Assembly: GCF_005886875.1 (NCBI RefSeq)
Contig: NZ_PNBY01000036.1
Span: 62,001-126,000, forward strand
DNA: 64,000 bases
Origin: Pseudoalteromonas aurantia
GTDB lineage: Bacteria > Pseudomonadota > Gammaproteobacteria > Enterobacterales > Alteromonadaceae
Direction of reading: 5' to 3'
Part shown: piece by piece, positions 9,570 through 17,332 of the stretch
Layout: the number at the start of each line of letters is the position of its first letter
How positions within the stretch are numbered: position 1 is the first letter of the stretch
Translations under genes and position numbers: made by a program
The notes under the pieces: generated by a model
What the model saw: only the letters and a program-made list of their open reading frames with translations
What the model was told of the DNA's origin: nothing
The model's database searches: none

Positions 9570-10700
9570 ATGGCAGAAGATTCCGGTCAAGAAAAAACAG
9601 AAGAGCCCACAGGGAAAAAAATTGAGGAGTCGCGAAAAAAAGGTCAAGTAGCTCGCTCGAAAGAATTAGGGACGACTTTTGTTCTGATTTTTTCGGCTAT
9701 TTCACTTTTGATGTATGGGCCTGCGATTGGTAAGGGTCTATACAACATTATGGGCCGTGCATTAACGCTCAATCGGAACGAAACATATGACACAACAAAG
9801 ATGTTCTCAATTTGGGGGGAAATGTTCTCTGAATTAATCTTTCCGATGTCGATGTTTGTTTTTATAATTGTTATCGCTGCTTTTATAGGTAATACGTTAT
9901 TAGGCGGTTTTAATTTTAGTTGGCAAGCGGCTGCTCCCAAAGCAAGTAAAATGTCACCAGCGAAGGGAATTAAGCGAATGCTTGGGCCTCAAGCGGGTAT
10001 TGAACTAATTAAGGCTCTGTTGAAATTTGTACTTGTAGCTGGCTTTGCCATATTTCTCATCAACACGTTCTTTTATGAGATACTTCACCTTAGTGTTGAG
10101 CAAGTACCAAGTAGTATTGTTCATGCGTTGGAGATTTTAGCGTGGATGTTTTTAGCGTTGAGCTGCACGCTTATTATTATTTCTGCAATTGACGCCCCTT
10201 ACCAAAGCTATAATCATCATAAACAGCTTAAAATGACGCTTCAAGAAGTAAAAGATGAATATAAGAACTCTGAAGGTGATCCGCAAATAAAAGCGCGTAT
10301 AAGGCGGACACAGCGAGAGATGTCGCAGCGCAGAATGATGCAAGATGTCCCCGATGCTGATGTGATTGTGACTAACCCGACACACTATTCAGTTGCGTTA
10401 AAATACGATACAGAAAAGGCGGGTGCGCCAATCGTAATTGCTAAAGGGGTAGATGAACTCGCTATGCAAATTAGAAAAGTCGCCATAGGTAATGAGGTAC
10501 CTATTGTTGAATCTCCGGTTTTAACGCGCTCTTTATATCACACAACAGAAGTGGGACATCAAATACCTGATCAACTATTTACTGCGGTCGCACAAGTCTT
10601 AGCGTATGTTTTTCAATTAAAGCGTTTTCAAAAAGGTCGAGGCAAGCGCCCCATCGGTTTGAGTGATGACTTGCCTATTCCTAACGAATTAAAACACTAA
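9570..10700 (+). CDS. flhB: Flagellar export switch protein FlhB
   Basis: FlhB is the gate protein whose cytoplasmic domain autocleaves to switch export from rod/hook to filament substrates. The 376-residue protein has a charged start (SGQEKTEEPTGKKIEESR), four membrane segments, and the autocleavage motif NPTH at residues 269-272. The post-cleavage FlhB-CC domain follows, with a basic tail. It ends the fliK-flhB unit; 158 bases separate it from flhA. Region 2 encodes a free-standing relative of its post-cleavage domain. Confidence 0.97.
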   Translation: MAEDSGQEKTEEPTGKKIEESRKKGQVARSKELGTTFVLIFSAISLLMYGPAIGKGLYNIMGRALTLNRNETYDTTKMFSIWGEMFSELIFPMSMFVFIIVIAAFIGNTLLGGFNFSWQAAAPKASKMSPAKGIKRMLGPQAGIELIKALLKFVLVAGFAIFLINTFFYEILHLSVEQVPSSIVHALEILAWMFLALSCTLIIISAIDAPYQSYNHHKQLKMTLQEVKDEYKNSEGDPQIKARIRRTQREMSQRRMMQDVPDADVIVTNPTHYSVALKYDTEKAGAPIVIAKGVDELAMQIRKVAIGNEVPIVESPVLTRSLYHTTEVGHQIPDQLFTAVAQVLAYVFQLKRFQKGRGKRPIGLSDDLPIPNELKH

Positions 10701-10804
10701 AACCACCTCTTTGTGTCTGATCCATGTGATGAGGCCATGAACAGCACATTTATCAAAAAGTGACGATTATTCTAAGAACGTCCATATTGTGAGTCTCCAC
10801 GATA

Positions 10805-10820
10805 TGGCGCGTAACTTGCT
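10805..10820 (+). promoter_or_regulatory. Sigma-54 promoter upstream of flhA
   Basis: TGGCGCGTAACTTGCT has GG at 10806-10807 and GC at 10818-10819 with 10 bases between, a close match to the RpoN -24/-12 consensus. It lies in the 158-base gap before flhA, 38 bases upstream of the ATG. It would drive flhA-flhF-flhG-fliA and possibly the chemotaxis genes beyond. Confidence 0.8.
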
Positions 10821-10858
10821 TTAACTAATTAGTGTCAAATTTTTGTAGTCAGTAAGTA

Positions 10859-12958
10859 ATGGATTTTAAAGCGTTTTTACAGCAAATCAACAGAGATAAA
10901 AAAGACTACGCCAAAGGCGTAGGAACCCCTCTAATGGTATTGGCTGCACTGGGCATGGTAATATTACCTCTACCCCCATTCTTACTAGATATTCTTTTTT
11001 CCTTCAATATAGCATTAGCGCTCGTCGTTTTACTTGTGACTGTGTACACAATGAAGCCACTTGAATTTGGCATGTTCCCTGCTGTTTTATTGATTGCCAC
11101 GATCATGCGACTCGCACTCAATGTCGCAAGCACACGTGTAGTGTTGTTAGAAGGTCATAACGGTGGGGACGCAGCCGGTAAGGTAATAGAAGCATTCGGA
11201 TCGGTGGTCATCGGTGGAAATTATGCTGTGGGCTTAGTTGTATTTTTAATTCTTATTATTATTAATTTTGTGGTAATTACAAAGGGAGCTGGGCGTATAT
11301 CTGAAGTGTCAGCTCGTTTTACTCTAGATGCCATGCCAGGAAAACAAATGGCCATTGATGCTGACTTGAATGCGGGGTTTATTAGTGCGGATGAAGCTCG
11401 TGCAAGGCGAGATGAAGTAACCCGGGAAGCTGACTTTTATGGCTCTATGGATGGTGCGAGTAAGTTTGTTAAAGGTGATGCAATAGCGGGTATTGTGATC
11501 TTAGCGATTAATATTATAGGTGGTCTTTTTGTCGGGATGATCCAGCATGATCTTTCTTTTGGTCGAGCGATGGAGGTCTATACTTTATTAACAATTGGTG
11601 ATGGCTTAGTCGCCCAGCTTCCCTCATTGTTGCTTTCCATTGGTACGGCGATTGTTGTAACCAGACAAAATGAATCCCACAATATGGGGGACCAATTTAA
11701 ATCTCAGCTAGGAAACGAAAAGTCACTTTTTATCGCAGCGGCTATTTTAATTGTGATGGGGTTGGTACCAGGGATGCCACATGTCGCTTTTTTAAGTCTA
11801 GGTGCACTGTTGGGGTACCTTGCATATTATACACAAACACAAAAAACCAAAGCTGAAGAAGAGAAAAAGGCGGAAGAGACTAAAGGTGGTGATGTTGCGG
11901 CACGTAAACAAGACCAAAAAGAGTTAGGCTGGGATGATGTACAACCTGTTGATGTTATTGGCTTAGAAGTGGGCTACCGTTTAATTCCATTAGTAGACCA
12001 AGCGCAAGGAGGTGAGTTACTGAGTCGTATTAAAGGTGTTCGTAAAAAGCTGTCGCAAGAGCTCGGTTTCTTGGTACCACCAGTTCATATTAGAGATAAC
12101 TTAGAGCTGGATCCTAATGCTTATAATATTACTTTAATGGGAGTCGGTTCTGGGGATGGCGAATTAAAGCACGGTGATGAGTTAGCAATTAACCCAGGCC
12201 AAGTATTTGGACCTATCAATGGTGTTGCCACAACTGACCCTGCATTTGGCTTAGAAGCTGTTTGGATAAAACCAGATCAAAAAGATGAAGCCCACTCATT
12301 AGGTTACACTGTAGTAGATGCTGCGACAGTCGTTGCGACCCACATTAGCCAATTACTGACAAATAATGCGTCTTTATTACTAGGTCATGAAGAGGTTCAA
12401 AACTTGTTGGATATATTAGCAAAAACCCACCCTAGATTAGTCGAAGGACTAGTACCAGATATTTTGCCTTTAACAACTATCGTAAAAGTCCTGCAAAATT
12501 TACTTAATGAAGGCGTAGCAATTCGCGACATGCGTTCAATTGTACAGACCCTAGTTGAGTATGGTCCTAGAAGCCAAGACCCAGATGTATTAACGGCCGC
12601 AGTGAGGATAGCACTGCGCCGACTGATTATTCAAGACGCAGTTGGGGGGGCTGAAGAAATCCCTGTCATAACATTGGCGCCTGAGTTGGAACAGATGTTG
12701 CATCAGTCACTTCAGAACGCAGGTGATGAAGGGGCGGGTATTGAACCAGGCCTTGCGGAGCGGCTTCAAGAATCGTTAAGAGAAGCGCATCAAACGCAAG
12801 AAATGTTAGGTGACCCGTCAATTTTATTAACCTCAGGTATGTTGAGAAGTGTGCTCTCAAGATTTGTGAAACATACAATACCTGGACTTCGAGTGATGTC
12901 ATATCAGGAAGTACCAGATGAAAGACAAATCAAGATTGTGAGCTCAGTTGGACAATAA
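10859..12958 (+). CDS. flhA: Flagellar biosynthesis protein FlhA
   Basis: FlhA is the nonameric export-gate protein that receives chaperone-substrate complexes. The 699-residue protein has about eight membrane segments in residues 20-320, including the FHIPEP-type motif region (LALNVASTRVVLLEGH, VITKGAGRISEVSARFTLDAMPGKQMAIDADLNAG). A linker near 330-350 and the cytoplasmic four-subdomain ring portion follow. Length and start (ATG 10859) are standard. It heads a transcription unit behind a sigma-54 site and is followed by flhF after 21 bases. Confidence 0.97.
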   Translation: MDFKAFLQQINRDKKDYAKGVGTPLMVLAALGMVILPLPPFLLDILFSFNIALALVVLLVTVYTMKPLEFGMFPAVLLIATIMRLALNVASTRVVLLEGHNGGDAAGKVIEAFGSVVIGGNYAVGLVVFLILIIINFVVITKGAGRISEVSARFTLDAMPGKQMAIDADLNAGFISADEARARRDEVTREADFYGSMDGASKFVKGDAIAGIVILAINIIGGLFVGMIQHDLSFGRAMEVYTLLTIGDGLVAQLPSLLLSIGTAIVVTRQNESHNMGDQFKSQLGNEKSLFIAAAILIVMGLVPGMPHVAFLSLGALLGYLAYYTQTQKTKAEEEKKAEETKGGDVAARKQDQKELGWDDVQPVDVIGLEVGYRLIPLVDQAQGGELLSRIKGVRKKLSQELGFLVPPVHIRDNLELDPNAYNITLMGVGSGDGELKHGDELAINPGQVFGPINGVATTDPAFGLEAVWIKPDQKDEAHSLGYTVVDAATVVATHISQLLTNNASLLLGHEEVQNLLDILAKTHPRLVEGLVPDILPLTTIVKVLQNLLNEGVAIRDMRSIVQTLVEYGPRSQDPDVLTAAVRIALRRLIIQDAVGGAEEIPVITLAPELEQMLHQSLQNAGDEGAGIEPGLAERLQESLREAHQTQEMLGDPSILLTSGMLRSVLSRFVKHTIPGLRVMSYQEVPDERQIKIVSSVGQ

Positions 12959-12979
12959 TAGGACTCAAGGGGTTGTAAC

Positions 12980-14503
12980 ATGAAAATTAAACGTTTTTTT
13001 GCTAAAGATATGCGTACAGCATTAAAAGAAGTCAAAGAAGAACTTGGCGTTGATGCAGTGATCATGTCAAATAAAAAATTGGCAGATGGTGTTGAGATAG
13101 TTGCAGCTGTGGATAATGACCGAGAGGTGGTTAAACAACCAGAAGCGTCACCGCAAGCCCCTACGGCCGCTATAAAACCGCAATCACAAGCATCAAGAAT
13201 CGTGCGGCCTGAGCCTCAACGCGCTCGCCCTGAGCCACAAGCACAGGTGGCTGATAGTTTACAAGCGTTATTGGAACGCCAAGCCCCCCGTCCTCGTTCC
13301 CCCGAGCTTGCTTCTATGTTTTCTCAATCAGGAATTGATACAGAACAAGTATTTAATAAACCAGCAAATAAATATGAGCAATATGTGCCTAATCAGTCTC
13401 GCGTTGAGCCGCAAAATTACGCTAGACATTCGCCGCAAAAGCAAGCACAACCCCGTCAAAATGATATTTCAGCGAGAATACACTCTGATAGTTCAGATTG
13501 GCAGTTCTGCGATGAACTGGACTCTGGCTTTGGCGACGACATGACGAAAGCAAATACTGCAGCTAAACCTGATGAAATGACATCTATGCGTGAAGAGATG
13601 AATGCAATTCGTCAATTATTAGAACATCAGGTTTCAGGTTTAATGCAGCAAGATATGGCGCGTAGAGATCCAACAAGAGCCTGCTTAACTGACCGACTCC
13701 AAGGTATGGGGATCGATGCTGAAGTCGCTGAGCAAATGGCATGCTTTATACCTGATGATGTTTCTCGAAAAGAGGCGTGGAATGCGTTATTGAGCATGGT
13801 GGTCAACCAGATGCACACAACTAACAATGATATTTTACGTCAAGGTGGTGTTTATGCGCTAGTTGGACCTACAGGTGTAGGGAAAACGACGACGGTAGCG
13901 AAGCTCGCAGCGTTAGGGGCTCAGAAATATGGCGCTGATAAAGTTGCTTTAATTACAACGGATACATATAGAATTGGGGCGTATGAACAACTTGCGACGT
14001 ATGGCCGTATTATTGGTTGTCCAGTAAAGCAGGTAAAAGATGCTAATGAATTAGCGGAAGTTTTATATCATTTACGTAATAAGCGTCTAGTATTAATAGA
14101 TACTGCGGGCATGAGTCAAAGAGATTTGCGTTTAACAGAGCAATTAAATACGTTAATGCGCAGCGCACGTGTAGATATTAGAAGTTATTTAGTGTTGAGT
14201 GCCACGTCTCAGATGCATGTATTGCAAGAGTCAGTGCGTCATTTCCAAAAAGTGAATTTAAGTGGTTGTATTTTCACAAAACTTGATGAATGTCTAAGTT
14301 TAGGTGAGATTATTAGTATTGCGATTCAAAATCGCTTGCCAATAGGGTATCTTACCAATGGTCAACGAGTGCCTGAAGACATTCGAGTGGCAAATGCTCA
14401 AAAGTTAGTCAAAAAAGCTGAGCAATTGTATTTAAAGAGAATAAAAGCACAACATTCAAGGCGTGAAGCAGTGGCGTCTCAGACAGTAGGAATGTATGAT
14501 TAA
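12980..14503 (+). CDS. flhF: Polar flagellum placement GTPase FlhF
   Basis: FlhF is an SRP-family GTPase (SIMIBI class) that marks the cell pole for flagellar assembly. The 507-residue protein has the basic N-terminal motif MKIKRFFAKDMRTALKEVKE, a variable Q/P-rich B domain, and a C-terminal NG domain with G1 GPTGVGKT at about residues 296-303, DTAGMSQRD, and TKLDE. SD GGGG lies upstream of ATG 12980. It overlaps flhG by 8 bases. With FlhG it sets location and number of polar flagella, indicating a polarly flagellated cell. Confidence 0.96.
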   Translation: MKIKRFFAKDMRTALKEVKEELGVDAVIMSNKKLADGVEIVAAVDNDREVVKQPEASPQAPTAAIKPQSQASRIVRPEPQRARPEPQAQVADSLQALLERQAPRPRSPELASMFSQSGIDTEQVFNKPANKYEQYVPNQSRVEPQNYARHSPQKQAQPRQNDISARIHSDSSDWQFCDELDSGFGDDMTKANTAAKPDEMTSMREEMNAIRQLLEHQVSGLMQQDMARRDPTRACLTDRLQGMGIDAEVAEQMACFIPDDVSRKEAWNALLSMVVNQMHTTNNDILRQGGVYALVGPTGVGKTTTVAKLAALGAQKYGADKVALITTDTYRIGAYEQLATYGRIIGCPVKQVKDANELAEVLYHLRNKRLVLIDTAGMSQRDLRLTEQLNTLMRSARVDIRSYLVLSATSQMHVLQESVRHFQKVNLSGCIFTKLDECLSLGEIISIAIQNRLPIGYLTNGQRVPEDIRVANAQKLVKKAEQLYLKRIKAQHSRREAVASQTVGMYD

Positions 14504-15356
14504 CACAGTTTTAGATCAAGCAAGTGGCCTGCGTAGGATGAATCAAAATAATAACCATGGTGTAAAAGTCATTGCCGTTACCGGAGGTAAGGGGGGTGTT
14601 GGGAAAACCAATGTGTCGTTGAACACAGCTATAGCGCTAGGCCAACAAGGCAGTAGAGTACTGGTTTTAGATGCCGATTTAGGCTTAGCAAATTGTGACG
14701 TTATGTTAGGTTTGCGTGTTGAAAAGAATTTATCACATGTGCTTTCGGGCGAGTGTGAGTTAGATGAGATTCTGGTTGAAGGGCCAGCAGGCATTAAAAT
14801 TGTGCCTGCTACATCCGGCTCGCAAAATATGGTTGAGCTAACTCCGGCTGAACATGCTGGACTAATTCGTGCTTTTAGTGAGCTAAATACCGAGTTTGAT
14901 ATACTCATTGTAGATACCGCTGCGGGTATTTCAGATATGGTTCTGAGCTTTTCTAGAGCGGCCCAAGATGTGATGGTGGTTGTATGTGATGAACCTACAT
15001 CAATAACTGATGCCTATGCACTAATCAAAGTGTTGAGCAGAGAGCACGGCGTTTACAAATTTAAAATAGTTGCCAATATGGTGCGAAGTTTAAGAGAAGG
15101 GCAAGAATTGTTTGCTAAACTGTCAAAAGTGACGGACAGATTCTTAGATGTGGCACTTGAGTTAGTTGCAACGGTCCCTTATGACGAAAATATGCGAAAA
15201 TCTTCGCGTCGTCAAAAAACAATTGTTGAACTATTTCCAAAATCTCCAGCTGCGGTTGCATTTCGTGGTTTGGCAAGCAAGGCCGTCAAATGGCCTATAC
15301 CACATCAGCCATCAGGTCATTTAGAGTTTTTTATTGAACAACTTGTCAATGGGTAA
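14496..15356 (+). CDS. flhG: Flagellar number regulator FlhG (FleN), MinD/ParA-type ATPase
   Basis: FlhG limits flagellar number by antagonising FlhF and the master activator. The 286-residue protein has a deviant Walker A GGKGGVGKTN (about residues 30-39) and the MinD-like switch region DTAAGISD. The ATG at 14496 is chosen because it keeps DQASGLR at residues 7-13, which matches the DQA-x-x-LR activation helix of FlhG that stimulates FlhF GTPase activity; a start at the next methionine (residue 15) would delete it. fliA follows after 2 bases. Confidence 0.95.
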   Translation: MINTVLDQASGLRRMNQNNNHGVKVIAVTGGKGGVGKTNVSLNTAIALGQQGSRVLVLDADLGLANCDVMLGLRVEKNLSHVLSGECELDEILVEGPAGIKIVPATSGSQNMVELTPAEHAGLIRAFSELNTEFDILIVDTAAGISDMVLSFSRAAQDVMVVVCDEPTSITDAYALIKVLSREHGVYKFKIVANMVRSLREGQELFAKLSKVTDRFLDVALELVATVPYDENMRKSSRRQKTIVELFPKSPAAVAFRGLASKAVKWPIPHQPSGHLEFFIEQLVNG

Positions 15357-15358
15357 TT

Positions 15359-16093
15359 ATGGCATCATCGGTGGGTAAAGCGATGGGGTATCAAACGACA
15401 GAACACTTGAGCATGGTGGTAGAGCGCCATGCATCACTTGTTAAAAAGGTGGCGTGTCATTTGCTGGCACGTTTGCCTGCAAATATCCAATTAGATGATT
15501 TAATTCAATCTGGTATGATTGGCCTTATCGAAGCATCAAAGAACTTTGATGCCAGCAAAGGTGCGAGTTTTGAAACATTTGCCGGAATTCGGATCCGAGG
15601 CGCTATGCTTGATGAGATCCGCCGTGGTGATTGGGCACCGAGGTCTGTTCATAAAAATAGCAGAACGGTGGCTGAAGCGATATCTTTTCTCGAATCTGAG
15701 CTTGGGCGAGAACCAAAAGACACTGAAATCGCTGAAAAACTTGATATTACGCTAGATGAGTACCATCATATTCTACATGATGTAAATGCGAGTAAGATTA
15801 TCGGTATAGAGGACTTAGGCGTCGATGAAGACGTTATAACTCCTGCAAACCATGATTTATCGCTAGACAAACCCTTTAATAACGTTAAAAATGAACGTTT
15901 TAACGAATCGTTGCTTTCAGCGATACAATCCCTGCCGGAAAGAGATGGGTTAGTATTGTCTCTGTATTACAACGATGAGATGAATTTAAAAGAAATCGGC
16001 CAGATACTTGATGTAAGCGAATCTCGTGTTAGCCAAATACATGGGCAGGCAATGATAAAGCTCAAAGCTAAAATCAATGACTGGGTCAATTAG
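15359..16093 (+). CDS. fliA: Flagellar sigma factor FliA (sigma-28)
   Basis: FliA directs transcription of late flagellar and chemotaxis genes after FlgM export. It has 244 residues with sigma-70 family regions 2 (DDLIQSGMIGLIEASKNFD, FETFAGIRIRGAMLDEIR), 3 and 4 (LPERDGLVLSLYY, LKEIGQILDVSESRVSQIH). ATG 15359 follows flhG by 2 bases. No anti-sigma gene lies next to it in this window. Confidence 0.97.
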   Translation: MASSVGKAMGYQTTEHLSMVVERHASLVKKVACHLLARLPANIQLDDLIQSGMIGLIEASKNFDASKGASFETFAGIRIRGAMLDEIRRGDWAPRSVHKNSRTVAEAISFLESELGREPKDTEIAEKLDITLDEYHHILHDVNASKIIGIEDLGVDEDVITPANHDLSLDKPFNNVKNERFNESLLSAIQSLPERDGLVLSLYYNDEMNLKEIGQILDVSESRVSQIHGQAMIKLKAKINDWVN

Positions 16094-16121
16094 AGTAAAA
16101 ATAATAGGTTGAAACCTCACT

Positions 16122-16126
16122 GGAGG
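16122..16126 (+). promoter_or_regulatory. Ribosome binding site fixing a TTG start for cheY
   Basis: GGAGG lies 5 bases before TTG 16132 and 17 bases before the next ATG (16144). The spacing favours the TTG. Confidence 0.6.
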
Positions 16127-16131
16127 ATGTT

Positions 16132-16515
16132 TTGGATAAAAACATGAAAATTCTCGTGGTTGATGATTTTTCTACAATGAGGAGAATAATCAAAAACTTA
16201 CTTAGGGACTTGGGCTTTACAAATGTACAGGAAGCTGATGATGGAAGTACTGCGCTTCCTATGCTGCAAAATCAAGAGTTTGATTTTGTGGTAACCGACT
16301 GGAACATGCCGGGGATGCAAGGCATCGATCTCTTGCGTGCAATCCGTGCAGATGACGGCCTGAAGCATATCCCAGTTCTTATGGTAACTGCTGAAGCTAA
16401 GAAAGAGCAGATTGTTGCTGCGGCGCAAGCTGGTGTGAATGGATACATCGTTAAGCCATTTACTGCAGGAACACTGAAAACTAAGTTAGAAAAAGTGTTT
16501 GAACGTTTAGGTTAA
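16132..16515 (+). CDS. cheY: Chemotaxis response regulator CheY
   Basis: CheY carries the phosphate from CheA to FliM to change motor direction. The 127-residue single receiver domain has acidic pocket DD at residues 11-12, phospho-acceptor D56 (VVTDWNMPG), T/S position in VTAEAKKEQ, and K in YIVKPF. The TTG start at 16132 is favoured by the ribosome site at 16122-16126. It follows fliA by 38 bases and precedes cheZ. Confidence 0.97.
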   Translation: MDKNMKILVVDDFSTMRRIIKNLLRDLGFTNVQEADDGSTALPMLQNQEFDFVVTDWNMPGMQGIDLLRAIRADDGLKHIPVLMVTAEAKKEQIVAAAQAGVNGYIVKPFTAGTLKTKLEKVFERLG

Positions 16516-16534
16516 TAATAAGAAGGAGAGGCTT

Positions 16535-17317
16535 ATGTCAACGCCTTCTGTGCCTCAAATCACCCTTGAACAAGCGAAGCAACTTGTTGTGTACTTGGAG
16601 CAAGGTGAGCAAGACAAAGCAGACCAGCTTATTCTGGATGCTGCCAATAAAGAACAGTCTGAGTTGTTCGCGGAGGTTGGGAAATTAACCCGACAGTTGC
16701 ATGAATCTTTAAAAAGTTTTGAACTCGACACTCGTCTTTCTGATTTGACGACTGAAGCCATTCCCGATGCTAAACAACGTTTAAACTACGTCATGGAAAT
16801 GACGGAAAATGCGGCGAATAAAACAATGGATGCGATAGAGGCTAGTTTGCCTTTGGCGCAACAATTGGGTGATGACATATCACAAATAAAGCCTACTTGG
16901 GACCGTCTTATGAACCGAGATATTCAGCTTGGTGAGTTTAAGACTTTATGTCATGATCTAGACCGCTTTATGCAGGGCTCTCAAACTCGAACGGATGAGC
17001 TACAGAGCCTGATGACTAACGTGCTAATGGCACAAGATTATCAAGATTTAACCGGCCAAGTTATTCGCCGTGTTATTGAACTTGTCAGGGAAGTTGAAGA
17101 TAACCTTATCCATATGCTTACCGTTTTTGGTACAACTGATGATCAGCCAAATCAAGAAAGTAACCTTGTTACAGATGATGCAGCTGTTCAAACAACTGAA
17201 ATAGATATAAATGCGATTTCTGGTCCAGAAGGTCCTATATTAGACGCTGAAATGCGTGATGATGTAGTGTCTGGGCAGGATGAAGTCGATGATTTATTGT
17301 CTAGTTTAGGCTTCTAA
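16535..17317 (+). CDS. cheZ: CheY phosphatase CheZ
   Basis: CheZ dephosphorylates CheY-P. The 260-residue, mostly helical protein shows the catalytic helix MAQDYQDLTGQVIRRV, containing the conserved D and Q of the family, and a detached C-terminal CheY-binding peptide, DEVDDLLSSLGF, at residues 249-260. SD AAGGAGAGG precedes ATG 16535. The C-terminal peptide closely resembles the FliM N-terminal peptide and the three CheA linker repeats. Confidence 0.96.
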   Translation: MSTPSVPQITLEQAKQLVVYLEQGEQDKADQLILDAANKEQSELFAEVGKLTRQLHESLKSFELDTRLSDLTTEAIPDAKQRLNYVMEMTENAANKTMDAIEASLPLAQQLGDDISQIKPTWDRLMNRDIQLGEFKTLCHDLDRFMQGSQTRTDELQSLMTNVLMAQDYQDLTGQVIRRVIELVREVEDNLIHMLTVFGTTDDQPNQESNLVTDDAAVQTTEIDINAISGPEGPILDAEMRDDVVSGQDEVDDLLSSLGF

Positions 17318-17332
17318 TAGGAGAGTATGTAC

